Assembly (NCBI GenBank): GCA_958510825.1 | Contig: OY294044.1 | Location: 46,650,626 to 46,714,625, forward strand | Length of the DNA: 64,000 bases | Direction of reading: 5' to 3' | Source: Brachypterus glaber | Taxonomy: Eukaryota; Arthropoda; Insecta; Coleoptera; Kateretidae | Shown: in pieces, positions 1 through 10,111 of the stretch | How the letters are laid out: each line of letters starts with the position of its first letter | Position numbering within the stretch: position 1 is the first letter of the stretch | Translations under genes and position numbers: made by a program | Notes under the pieces: model-generated | The model's input: only the letters and a program-made list of their open reading frames with translations | What the model was told of the DNA's origin: nothing | Database searches by the model: none

Positions 1-1047
1 CAAGGGAGTATCTTGGGCCCATTACTTTTTATAATTTTTGTAAATGACATATATGTGACTCTCCAGAACGAAAATCAAGCTCTTGTGAGTTTTGCCGATG
101 ATTCGAATTACTTACTGAAATCAAACTCTGAAAATATAATTTCTGAAACTGAAATTTTAATCTCAAAAATAAAAGCCTGGTTGGAAAATAACAGGTTAAT
201 TTTGAATGAGGAAAAAACTAATTTTATGATTTTTAAAGCAGTAAAAAACTCGAATCAAAGGATTGAAACGATCAAAATAAGTAACACGAACAGAGTATTA
301 TCTCAAAACGTAAAATTTTTAGGAATTTTTATAGACGAAAATTTGAACTGGTCGTCGCATGTATGCCATTTGCAGAAAAAAACTTAATGGGGTAGTTTAC
401 TCTTTGTTTGTTTTGAGGGGTTATTTAGATATAAATACCCTTAGACTTGTTTATTTTTCAAACTTTCAAAGCCTCTTGAGGTATGGAATCATATTTTGGG
501 GGAAATGCAGTGATGTTGAGGTTCTTTTTAAATGCCAAAAGAGGGCCTTGCGTACAATTTTAAAATTAGGTTTTAGAGACTCGTGTAGAGATATTTTTAA
601 AAAGCATAAAATTTTAACTGTGATTGGTCAATATGTTTATGAAACTATTTTATTTTTTTATAAAAATCGTAACTTATTTTTAAATCTTAAGCCTAAATCT
701 CCCAGATGTTTAAATTACAGTGTTCCTAAGCACACATTAGTTGCTTATGAAAAAGGACTGTATTTTTCATCAATTCAACTCTATAATAAGTTGCCTCCAT
801 AGTTGAAAGTTTCTGTGAATTTAAAAACTTTTAAAATAAAACTTTTTGATTATTTGTGTAACATAGAACCATATACTCTAGGTGAATTTATGTCTTATTA
901 GATTTGTAATATTACCATTTTGTGACAGTTTTCAATCAATGTTTTCTTGTTTTATATTTTTGTGGCGTTGTCATTTTACCCAAGGGTAGATGTAAAATAT
1001 GTAAGCATTTTTTATGAAATAAAGTATATTATTATTATTATTATTAT
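1..1047 (+). pseudogene. Non-LTR retrotransposon 3' part (reverse transcriptase), broken
   Basis: The frame starting near 13 encodes the palm of a non-LTR reverse transcriptase: the GPLLFIIFVNDI block, the catalytic SFADDSN (Y/F-ADD box), then LGIFIDENLNWSSH. It ends early at 385-387 because a run of A at about 375-381 shifts the frame; the following frame (359-802) continues with the C-terminal region (YGIIFWG, then NKLPP), where a TAG at 800-802 interrupts it, as the copy at 38059-38535 reads straight through this position. The element ends at an (ATT)n tail near 1028-1047. It looks like the CR1/L2/Jockey assemblage; I cannot place the clade. The 5' part lies outside the window. It is not functional. 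A second copy of the same family is at 36531-38740. Confidence 0.9.
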
Positions 1048-1881
1048 TTATGTCACATTAATCACCATGTCAACCTACAGAATATGTACCTGCAATAATT
1101 AAATTTGCTTCCACAGCTACTTTTAAAGGTAATTTAACATCAGCAACAGTATTGGTCCACTTAAAGCGTTCTTATTTTTGAATTGAACGAAGATGGTTTT
1201 TTTTGACATTTTTTTCATATTTTCCAGCGGGTTTTTAATATACCCTCAAATTTCTGTACGCGAGTTCTGGAACAGGCTGTATATAGAAATTTAGATAATT
1301 TCTGTATAAATTATGCAAAAAAAAAAAAATTACACAACTAATAATTAAAATATACATTACGTATATGGAAAAAAATTACATTAAAATATCGTTATTAATA
1401 TGGTAAAATATTATATTACTAGTAGGTATACTAAAATATTACATGTCGAAAATGGTAAATTTTCAGTAAATTACCAATGCCAGTGATGGTAATTTTACAC
1501 GATTTTTATTTACAGTGTATGACCTAAATGACTGAACAAGGCGTTAAAAGAGTCGGTTCAGTACTTTAAAATTAAGTAGAAATTTAACATTGTTAAATAA
1601 AATATATCTTCGAATATATTTATGGCAATAAAATAATACATAAACTAAGAATTTTAAGTAAAAATATTCAGTAATTATGCGAGCGTGTCCACGTAAATAG
1701 TAACCGGAAGTAAATTAAGTGATAAAAGTTTTGTGTACCAAATGTTGGTAAAATATAAGTTTAGACTTTAATAAAGTCGCATTAAAAAAGTTTACGGTGG
1801 TAATTCACATTTTATTTAATTATAAATATATTGTTAATAATACAGTATGAAGAGTAAAAACAAGAGGTTGAATTATAAGAT
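1048..1881. other. Gene-free AT-rich spacer
   Basis: No coding frame or RNA gene is recognised between the retrotransposon tail and the receptor stop codon. The last 60 bases resemble part of the receptor gene itself (see 1825-1884). Confidence 0.6.
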
Positions 1882-1884
1882 CTA
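1825..1884 (-). repeat. Short duplicate of the receptor TM1 coding segment, abutting its stop
   Basis: About 60 bases here, including AAGAGGTTGAATTATAAGAT, are nearly identical to about 2675-2735 inside the receptor gene, which encodes residues around LIIQPLVF of the first membrane segment. The copy runs directly into the stop codon and last codons of the receptor. This looks like a remnant of an unequal exchange or of a second receptor copy. Confidence 0.7.
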
Positions 1885-3564
1885 AAATTTTATGTGTTTT
1901 ATCAAAACCTCTGAGCAAAAGATAAACAAACAAAACAGTAGCATAACAAGATATATTGCAAATACAAGTTTCAACTTATCCACTGAGATTTTTTTCAAAG
2001 TAAAAGCGTGTGTCTTCTTCTTAATAAGCGTTTTTTTATATCCTTCATCGGAAATTTTAACTTCATAATCCATAAGTCCCGCTTGGATTAACCATTGCAA
2101 AAGTTTGTTAAACTCTTCAAATAGAGGATATCCTTTTTTGAAAAATATTTGTGCTTGCATATGCATAAGAGAAAAGTCCAAATACTTGATAAAATCTTTT
2201 AATATATTTCCATCTATTGCTAAATTTTTGCTGAAATACTTTCCTGTCCTTTCAACTTCCACACCAGCAAATCCATGGATGGACAAGTCATACATTCTTA
2301 TTTGTATGGTATCTTCAACTTTAGTATTAGATATTATGTATAAATCCATTGCTGATTTGTTATATTTAAAAATATTGAATATGTCATTTCTCATAGAAAA
2401 GTTTAAACCTTTCTGTGAAATATCCTCAAATGTTTTAACCTCAGGTTCATATTGGACGCTTGTTAGTACATAGTTTATTCTATTTTTAATATTCGTATTA
2501 ATAATCATGATATACAATAAAAATATAGAAAACATATATCTTAAAAAATTAGAAGACGGTTGAAGAACAGAACTAGTTTCTAACGCTAATCGGTATATCT
2601 CAAAGCATATCTCAAAAACACTTAGTCGCACGTTTACATGAAAGTATTTATAAAACAAAATGGTTAATATAGAAAATATTATTAATAATATAGTATGAAA
2701 AGTAAACACAAGAGGTTGAATTATAAGATCTAATATTTTCCAGTTATCAGCTTCTCTTGGAGCTCCTACTACAAATTTTAAATGATCATGAAGTGTCGTG
2801 ACAGTCATATCATACAATAAATGTTCATTTTTTTCTACAGTCATGAATCCCAAAATAAATGCTACCAGTGGGTCTGTTTCCAACAAATTCCACAAAGCAG
2901 CTTTATCACTTTTGCGTTTAGGCCCATACTGAAATCCTAACTTTTTTGAAATAATATCAACCAGTTTGATTTCCAACCCTGGTTTACCATATGGTCCTTC
3001 GTTAGTTGATCCAAATTTAAGGTTAGATATTTTACGCTTTATTTCAATGAATATATTTGAATTGCTTAAATTTTTATCACAAGTTAATATTATATTCTCC
3101 ATGTTCGACAGATATACTTTGTTTTCTCTTTTAGTTATAAAGACTATTTTTGTTAAATATGTTTTTGATTTTAAATATTCTTTGAACTTCTTGGTTATTG
3201 TGTTGTTTAGTAAAATAAATAAAGCTCTGGGATTGTATGTGATACTTTTATTAATGTTGTATAAATAATCTTTATTTAATGATGTTTTTATAATGTAAAT
3301 GTCAGGTTTTCTATATGATAATACGGACACGCTCATATTTTCACTATAGTTTATTACTGGAAAATCTAATCTAAGATTTTCACTATTTATTAAATATACC
3401 AGGAATTTCGTTCCTGGATAAGAGTGATAAACATTATATATACAGTCTTCTTCCATATTTTTTTCTGGACTAGGTATGAGATTATTTAAGTAAATATTAT
3501 TGCAAAACAATAATTTTAATAAATTAAAAATTAAAAATATTACACTTATTTTGCGGTGCATCAT
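1882..3564 (-). CDS. Divergent ionotropic receptor (IR), single exon, 560 aa
   Basis: This is an insect chemosensory ionotropic receptor, a variant ionotropic glutamate receptor acting as a ligand-gated cation channel in sensory neurons. A hydrophobic leader (residues about 6-21) is followed by a poorly conserved N-terminal part, ligand-binding lobe S1 (about 184-270, with FGSTNEGPYGKPGLEIKLVD, typical of IRs), TM1 (about 281-306), a degenerate pore region (about 313-340), TM3 (about 341-358), lobe S2 (about 370-515) and TM4 (about 531-554). There is no long amino-terminal domain, as in most insect IRs. The first of two adjacent Met codons is taken as start; either could serve. It lies on the same strand as, and possibly inside an intron of, the chitin synthase gene. 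The uninterrupted frame suggests it is functional. The specific IR subfamily cannot be assigned by eye. Confidence 0.88.
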   Translation of the reverse strand: MMHRKISVIFLIFNLLKLLFCNNIYLNNLIPSPEKNMEEDCIYNVYHSYPGTKFLVYLINSENLRLDFPVINYSENMSVSVLSYRKPDIYIIKTSLNKDYLYNINKSITYNPRALFILLNNTITKKFKEYLKSKTYLTKIVFITKRENKVYLSNMENIILTCDKNLSNSNIFIEIKRKISNLKFGSTNEGPYGKPGLEIKLVDIISKKLGFQYGPKRKSDKAALWNLLETDPLVAFILGFMTVEKNEHLLYDMTVTTLHDHLKFVVGAPREADNWKILDLIIQPLVFTFHTILLIIFSILTILFYKYFHVNVRLSVFEICFEIYRLALETSSVLQPSSNFLRYMFSIFLLYIMIINTNIKNRINYVLTSVQYEPEVKTFEDISQKGLNFSMRNDIFNIFKYNKSAMDLYIISNTKVEDTIQIRMYDLSIHGFAGVEVERTGKYFSKNLAIDGNILKDFIKYLDFSLMHMQAQIFFKKGYPLFEEFNKLLQWLIQAGLMDYEVKISDEGYKKTLIKKKTHAFTLKKISVDKLKLVFAIYLVMLLFCLFIFCSEVLIKHIKF

Positions 3565-3774
3565 TTGTATATCTGGTGTGGAAAACTATTAAAGTAGATG
3601 CTTTGGAACAATAATAAGCTTTTAAATTTAATTTTACACTAAAAAACAATTTTAAATTAAGAAGCGGTTTCCTATAAATTTGCTGTTAGGTGGTAGCAAC
3701 TACTGGGTCGCGAGGACATACTGTTTTCCTACATTTCAGTGTAGTTTCTGGACTCGATTTTATATATTTATCAA
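3565..3774. other. Upstream region of the IR gene
   Basis: This region should hold the receptor promoter. No clear core promoter element stands out. Bases 3660-3760 are duplicated further upstream (3918-4003 and 4565-4600). Confidence 0.4.
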
Positions 3775-3917
3775 AAGATAAATAGTAACTTAACAAGATA
3801 TATTTAAAAAGTACAAATTTTAACTTATCCAAGATTTTGTTCAAAGTAAAAACGTGTTTCTTCTTCTTAATAAGCGTTCTCTTATATCCTTCATCGAATA
3901 TTTTTACTTCGGACTCC
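3775..3917 (-). pseudogene. C-terminal fragment of a second ionotropic receptor
   Basis: The minus strand encodes a degraded copy of the receptor C-terminus: the string DEGYKRTLIKKK matches DEGYKKTLIKKK of the intact gene (residues about 506-517), followed by a TM4-like hydrophobic stretch with small deletions. The corresponding segment of the intact gene is about 1915-2075. No upstream part of this second copy exists here, so it is a relic of a tandem duplication. Confidence 0.82.
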
Positions 3918-4011
3918 TAGAAATTCGTTGTTAGCTGGTAGTAGCTACTACCAGTAACAACTGAGTAGCTTCTACAGACTTGCCAAGACATGACATGACA
4001 TTACATTGTAA

Positions 4012-4564
4012 GGCAGACTAACATCTCTACTCTAAATTTCTCTACTCCCTAACATCCCTACTCCATAACATCCCTACTCCACAACAACTCTACTCCGTAA
4101 CATCTCTACTCCATAACATCTCTACTCCATAACAACTCTACTCCACACTATAAGGACTTTATTAGCCACTTAATAATAAATGAGCAGTTCAAAGAACAAA
4201 GAATCTTCTTCTTCTAGATTATTTTATTTTTTTCGTAGAAAACGTTTATCTTTAAATTCAAATCTAGAACAATCATAAATGAATTATTCTAAAAGCCACA
4301 ATGACCACGTACTCTTAATATGCACTAATAAGTAAGTAATTAATAAATTAAATTCATATTTGACAGTGACTTAGCATGACAAATATTCAGTTGGCTAATC
4401 GAGTGCATATAGTGCGGAGTAGAGTTGTTACGGAGTAGAGATGTTATGGAGTAGAGATGTTATGGAGTAGAGATGTTACGGAGTAGAGTTGTTGTGGAGT
4501 AGGGATGTTATGGAGTAGGGATGTTAGGGAGTAGAGAAATTTAGAGTAGAGATGTTAGTCTGCC
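4012..4564. mobile_element. Foldback element with TIRs made of 16-bp tandem repeats
   Basis: Both ends are GGCAGACTAACATC in inverted orientation. Each arm (about 4012-4150 and 4413-4564) consists of roughly eight tandem 16-bp units of the type GGAGTAGAGATGTTAT. The element is flanked by an 8-bp direct repeat CATTGTAA (4004-4011 and 4565-4572). The architecture resembles Foldback elements; the 8-bp duplication is also compatible with hAT-like transposition. No coding frame is present. A relative occupies 34624-35197. Confidence 0.9.
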
Positions 4565-4572
4565 CATTGTAA

Positions 4573-5460
4573 TATTCTCCTACACCTCAGTGTATTTTTA
4601 GTCTTATGTTTAAAAAACATACAGGCAAAAAAAGCAATCAATTTTAATAAAAAAATAATGTAATAATTTTTAAACATTCAACTTTCTTAAAAATCTCAAA
4701 ATTTGATTTTTGAAGTCTAGCTTATAAACTACCAATCCTATAAAAATAAAACTAGTCCTTAATAAAAAAGCGACGCAATATACGTCAAAAAATATAATTT
4801 TCGCTTTCTATGTAACTGCATTTAGAAGACAATTGAATTTTTAATTAAAATTAACTACATATTTTAGTGCTTATCCACAGCCTTTTATGCGAGCGTTATA
4901 AGCCAGCGCACAAGATAAATGACGGCACATCAAGTCAATCACGGCATCGTATTGTTTGGTATTATGCTAGTTATGCGACCCTCTGGATGTGCCTTTAATT
5001 AGCCTTAAAATGGGGGTTTTAGCGAATAACTTCCACATTAATAATCATATGCAAATGAAAATCTTAAATAAAAGATCATAACAAAATACATAAAAAAATG
5101 CATATAGCACATTTTTACTAATTTCGTCCCTAATATGAGGTTTTCACAGAATATCTTCTAAACCATTAAACCAAAGCAAATATAAAAAAAAGAAGAGCGT
5201 CAAAAAATACATCAAAAAATGCTTTAACTCCTTTTGATTGGATGATAATACCGATTTTTTTAGTAATTTATGCTCGATTTTGCCAATATAAAAACAAAAC
5301 CATCGTGTTTTATAGAAAAAAAAATCTGATATTGTTTTTACTAGGTAATCTAAACATCCAAACCAAATAGTATCTTATCGAACGTTACTTTAATTGCCAC
5401 GATGACATGCAAATAACTAAAAGTGTTTTTTGATTTTTTTTACTCGAAAGCAGGCACATA
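4573..5460. other. Gene-free repeat-derived stretch
   Basis: No gene is seen. About 4895-4985 resembles the palindromic repeat at 21285-21377 (shared CAATCACGGCA and GTTATGCTAG-like words), so it belongs to a dispersed family. Confidence 0.5.
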
Positions 5461-5462
5461 TA

Positions 5463-6619
5463 CACGGTGTATTTGAAATAGCGTAGGAAATTTTAACAGG
5501 TGATTCTACATAATAAAATATGACAAAAAGTTCCTATAAACATATGTCTAAAAATGCGTCATAAGGGAGCTACGCCCCTTTGAAAGTGGCTAAAAAAATC
5601 GGTTTTTATTTAATAACTCAGGAACCCTTTGAGATATATCAACGAGATTTTGCACGTCAACTAATCCTACCAATGCCCGTTTTTATGTGTTATTTTCATG
5701 TACTTATTTCAACCAGGGGTGTGCGGAACGGGGGGGCTTATCAGTTTTTTGTCCCAAACTTTTTTCTGTGTAACTTTTTTGCAATTTTATTTTTGAAATA
5801 TGATTCCTCAGGTCAAAATACATAAAAAAGGTACTCTTGTTGTAATACTGTAGGATTAACCGTTTTCGAGAAAAATTAATTTGAAGGTGAAATTCCACGG
5901 TTCCAGGACGAAAAATTAAATACTAAAATGTTGAAAACCAAAATTTTAATGATGCAGGGCGAATGTACATTAAGAAAAAAACCTCATATACAGGTACTTC
6001 CAAAAATCAATCCTAATGGAGCTATGGTCTCCTAAATATGCACCATTTTTAAAGGTAGCTTTAAAAGCGTTTTTTCGACCTACATGTATGGAAACTTTTT
6101 TTCTTAGTTTTTGATGTAGAATAACATTGCATCATTTAAATTTTGGTTTTCGACATTTTAGTATTTAATTTTTCGTCCTCGAACCGTGAAATTTCACCTT
6201 CAAATGAACTTTTCTCGAAAACGGTTAATCCTACAGTATTACAACAAGAGTACCTTTTTTATGTATTTTGACCTGAGAAATCATATTTCAAAAATAAAAT
6301 TGCAAAAAAGTTACACAGAAAAAAGTTTGGGACAAAAAACTGATAAGGCCTTCCCGTTTCGCACACCCCTGGTTTAAATAAGTACGTGAAAATGACATAC
6401 AAAGATGGGCCTTATTAGGATTAATTCACGTGCAAAACCTCGTTAATATATCTCAAAGGGTTCCTGAGTTATTAAATAAAAACCGATTTTTTTAGCCAAT
6501 TTTAAAGGGGCGTAGCTTCCTTATGACGCATTTTTAGACATATGTTTATAACTTTTTGTCATATTTTATCATGTAGAATCACCTGTTAAAATTTCCTACG
6601 CTATTTCAAATACACCCTG
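5463..6619. mobile_element. Long hairpin MITE with TA duplication
   Basis: The first and last roughly 500 bases are inverted copies of each other: CACGGTGTATTTGAAATAGC at the left end and GCTATTTCAAATACACCCTG at the right, flanked by TA (5461-5462 and 6620-6621), as in Tc1/mariner-type elements. The middle (about 5960-6120) is also partly complementary, so the whole element could fold as one hairpin. Short frames on opposite strands at 5704-5898 and 6186-6377 translate to nearly the same peptide only because they are the two arms. No transposase is present. Confidence 0.88.
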
Positions 6620-6929
6620 TATGTTGCTACAAAAGTTTTTTTCAGTGTATTAAATTCAGGCGCATGCAAATAATATAAATACATGGATTTAGTTTTACGT
6701 TGACAATTTTTTTCATGTATGGTTAAACGTGGTAATCAATTATTTGTAAATAAATATTTTGTAATTATTACAATTTAATAATTGAACTAACCTTTTTTCC
6801 CAGTTTATTGATAATAAACTACATAATATTAAGCCGTGAAGATATGTAATGCTACGTATTCCATTAATGGAGCTCTCTACAACTAGAATTATGAAACAAA
6901 AGACGTCTACCCTATCTCTATCTCATTTG

Positions 6930-7019
6930 TGCTACACTTTCCAGCCAACCAAATAAATACTGCATTTGTTTTTCATACAAAAAATACAGTATTTATTTGG
7001 TGGGCCGGAAAGTGTAGCA
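6930..7019. repeat. Inverted repeat (hairpin), 90 bp
   Basis: TGCTACACTTTCCAGCC at the left pairs with GGCCGGAAAGTGTAGCA at the right, with ATAAATACTG/CAGTATTTAT inside. A related weaker hairpin follows at about 7132-7192 (AATATTGTATTTGTT and AACAAATACAGAATTTG). Probably small MITEs. Confidence 0.65.
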
Positions 7020-7279
7020 CTAAGCGGCACGAAAGAACATAGCTAATGTGAATCTGTAAAATAAGATAATTCTACTAAAATTTAGATGGCGCCAGTAATT
7101 TCTTTAATAAAACTAATATAGTTACTTTTCGCCCGGCCAAGTAAATATTGTATTTGTTCAACAAAGAACAAATACAGAATTTGTTTGGTTGGGTGGAAGT
7201 GGGAGTGTATGTATGTCTTCTATCCTTTTTGGGTAGAACTTTTGTCCCTGTCTAATCTAACGGGAGAAATCGCCATTAA

Positions 7280-7980
7280 TTATATACTACTCACAGTGAA
7301 TGGTATATTGCATTTTTTCAAATACTTAAAAATAATTTTCAAAAAAAAATAAAAAAATACAAATTTTAAAAAGATCTTTTTTTGAAAATCGAAAAATTTT
7401 TGAATTTTTTTTTTTTTTTTTTTCAAAAAAAATCAAAAATAACTTTAATTGTCTTTTTACGAAAAACCAAAAAGTTTGTTTTTTTTGCGAAAAACGACTT
7501 TTTTTTAAATGATAGTTGTTTTTATTTTTTTAAAAAGTTTAACCTCCCATAACTTTTTTTGTTTTTGGGTGGATTACTTTCAAAATTTGTAGAATTGATC
7601 CTATAGGCCTATAATAAAAGTAATTTTTCCTGAAAAAATTACCTTAATCGGAATTTACTTTCAGCTTTTTCGATTTTTTTTTAAGTTAAACCCCCCATAA
7701 CTTTTTTATTTTTGGGGGATTACTTTAAAAAACAATAGAGATCTTCCTCTCATAGAACTTAATATTTCCTAAAAATTTAGAGTCGATCGGACTATTCGTT
7801 CTTGAGTTATCCTGTCTACAAAAAACGTAATAACAGACAGACGGACATATAGACAGATAGACAGACAAACATTAAAAATAAAGTTGCTTATTTTTTCACG
7901 AAACAAATGTATATTCAACTATCTTACAATATTATTCTAGAGGCGCTGTGGATAGATAATAATATTATTAATGATAGTAA
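7280..7980 (+). repeat. Dispersed repeat family R, copy 1
   Basis: This family starts with a block like CACAGTGAATGGTATATTGC, contains two or more repeats of a segment around CCCATAACTTTTTT...GGGGATTACTT, then the module GTTCTTGAGTTATC followed by a run of GACAGACGGACA, and ends near CTAGAGGCGCTGTG. Other copies are at about 10070-11814, 18450-19115, 26290-26810 (inverted), 35198-35525 and 45790-45930. No protein is encoded. The ends recall TIRs (TATTCACAGCG / CGCTGTGAATA), so it may be a non-autonomous DNA transposon. Confidence 0.75.
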
Positions 7981-9745
7981 TAATTACACAGACCTGCAAA
8001 ATTTAGATTATTAAAAACTTTTTTGCATTTTATGACTAGATTTTTTAAAAATTGCAATTAAAGATTCGTTAGCACAGGCATCTTGTAGAAATTATAGTTG
8101 CAATGTGTTTTTGGTTTTGAGTATGCTGGTTTCAGAAATTCTCTAATTAAGGGTTCTGTGCCTTAAAAACAAAAAATGGAGCCCTTTTAGAATCGCTTGG
8201 TTGTGCGTATGCCCGTCTATAAAACTTGGAGTCTAAAATTTGGCATATACGGAGATTGTCTTGGTGAGAATCCAATCCAGGTATGAAAACTTTTTAAATC
8301 TTTTATATTTTATCAAGATGCAAAAATAAAATTTTGACAACAAATTTTTTTTAGACGAAACAAATGTATATTCCACCTCCATATAATATTATTCTAGAGG
8401 CGCTGTGTATAGTGTAATAATAATATTATAAATGATAGTAACAATTACACAGACCTGCAAAATTAAGCTTATTAAAAACTTGGATTTTTTGCATTTCACG
8501 TCAAGATTTTGTTTAAATTGCAATTAAAGATTCGATAACGCAGGCATCTCGTAGAAATTATAGTTACAATGTGTTTTTGGTTTTGAGTATGCTGGTTTCA
8601 AAAATTTTCAAATTTAAGGGTTCTGGGCCTCAAAAAAAAAAAACGGAGCCCTTATAGAATCGCTTGGTTGTGCGTATGCCCGTCTATAAAACTTGGAGTC
8701 TAAAATTTGGCATATACGCAGATTGTCTTGGTGAGAATCCAATCCAGGTATGAAAATTTTTTTTAATTTTTTATATTTTATCAAGATGCAAAAATAAAAT
8801 TTTGACAACAATTTTTTTTTAGACCAAACAAATGTATATTCCACTACCATATAATATTATTTTAGAGGCGCTGTGGATAGTGTAATAATAATATTATTAA
8901 TGATATTAACAATTACACAGACCTGCAAAATTAAGCTTATTAAAAACTTGGATTTTTTGCATTTCTCGTCAAGATTTTTTAAAAATTGCAATTAAAGATT
9001 CGATAAAATCTCGTACAAATTATAGTTGAAATGTGTTTTTGGTTTTGAGTATGGTGGTTTCAGAAATTCTCCAATTAAGGGTTCTGTGCCTCAAAAACAA
9101 CAAATCGAGCCCTTATAGAATCGCTTGGTTGTGCGTATGCCCGTCTATAAAACTTGAAGTCTAAAATTTGGCATATACGCAGATTGTCTTGGCGAGAATC
9201 CAATCCAGGTATGAAAACTTTTTAAAACATTTTATATTCTGTCAAGATGCAAAAATAAAATTTTGACAACAATTTTTTTTTAGGCGTAACAAATGTATAT
9301 TCCACTACCATATAATATAATTCTAGAGGCGCTGTGGATAGTGTAATAATAATATTATTAATGATAGTAATAATTACACAGACCTGCAAAATTTAGCTTA
9401 TTAAAAACTCGGATTTTTTGCATTTTACGACTAGATTTTTTTAAAATTGCAATTAAAGATTCGATTACACAGGCATCTCGTAGAAATTATAGTTGCAATG
9501 TGTTTTTGGTTTTGAGCATGCTTGTTTCAGAAATTCTCAAATTTAAGGGTTCTGTGCCTCAAAAACAAACAAAAACGGAGCCCTTATAGAATCGCTTGGT
9601 TGTGCGTATGCCCGTCTATAAAACTTGGAGTCTAAAATTTGGCATAAACGCAGATTGTCTTGGCGAGAATCCAATCCAGGTATGAAAACTTTATAAATTT
9701 TTTATCAAGATGCAAAAATAAAATTTTGACAACAATTTTTTTTTA
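7895..9745 (+). repeat. Tandem array, about four units of 461-468 bp
   Basis: The word AATTACACAGACCTGC starts at 7982, 8443, 8911 and 9372, giving periods of 461, 468 and 461. The units are highly similar throughout (for example GAATCGCTTGGTTGTGCGTA and GAGAATCCAATCCAGGTATG in each). Each unit ends with the terminal part of repeat R (CTAGAGGCGCTGTG), so the array amplified an R end plus about 390 bp of neighbouring DNA. The last unit breaks off at about 9745, just downstream of a chitin synthase exon. Confidence 0.93.
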
Positions 9746-9809
9746 GACAACCGAATTTTCATATAATTTTGGACTGTTTGGATTTTTTATAGAGTGTGAA
9801 TCTTCTTAC

Positions 9810-9987
9810 CTTGTATCATAACTTTGCAGGCAAACTTTCCAAAAGCATAACACATATAAGTGGCCAATATGTTTACAAAACCTACTATAAGGGGTGTCCA
9901 TTCATAACTAAGCACAGTTGTACCCTGTCCAATGTCTAAAGCATCATCGAAGTTAATTATTGAAGACCCTCCAATTGAGGTTTTGAT
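9810..9987 (-). CDS. CHS: Chitin synthase exon E (transmembrane segment, phase 0 in, phase 1 out)
   Basis: This 178-nt exon encodes 59 residues that include WTPLIVGFVNILATYMCYAF and GKFACKVMIQ, the membrane segment of insect chitin synthases ending in the conserved GKFACK motif. Chitin synthase is a GT2-family, multi-pass plasma-membrane enzyme that polymerises UDP-GlcNAc into chitin for cuticle or gut lining. The acceptor (TTTTTTAG, revcomp of 9988-9995) and donor (GTAAG at 9805-9809) frame it, and the phase matches the previous exon (18007-18413). The next exon, expected to complete the codon for Gly after MIQ, was not found at lower coordinates. The intron just upstream is about 8 kb of repeats. 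Confidence 0.92.
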
Positions 9988-10111
9988 CTAAAAAACAATT
10001 TTAGTATATACTTCATGTAACACTACACTATTCATGATTCAAGAGCACATAAAGAAAAACAAGTCGTGAAGATATGCATTCCATTAAATACTATTCACAG
10101 TATATTGTATT

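Larger units (their letters stand above)
3660..4610. repeat. Duplicated IR-flanking segment, second copy split by a transposon
   Basis: The segment at 3660-3760 (with TGGTAGCAACTACTGG and, later, TTTCCTACATTTCAGTGTAG) reappears at 3918-4003 and continues after the foldback element at 4573-4600 (TTCTCCTACACCTCAGTGTA). Together with the fragment at 3775-3917 this defines a tandem duplication of the receptor 3' end plus neighbouring DNA. The first copy lacks the transposon and so serves as an approximate empty site. Confidence 0.75.

Noticed and set aside
3990..4570. CRISPR-like array suggested by regularly spaced 16-bp repeats
   Set aside because: There are no spacers; the units are contiguous and mirrored as transposon arms, in an animal genome.
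5704..6377. Two open frames on opposite strands encoding nearly the same peptide (FHLQ-NFSRKRLILQ)
   Set aside because: They are the two arms of the hairpin at 5463-6619; the peptide identity follows from the inverted repeat and has no recognised domain.
8614..8850. Minus-strand frame of 78 aa
   Set aside because: It lies in the tandem array and is broken in the other units.
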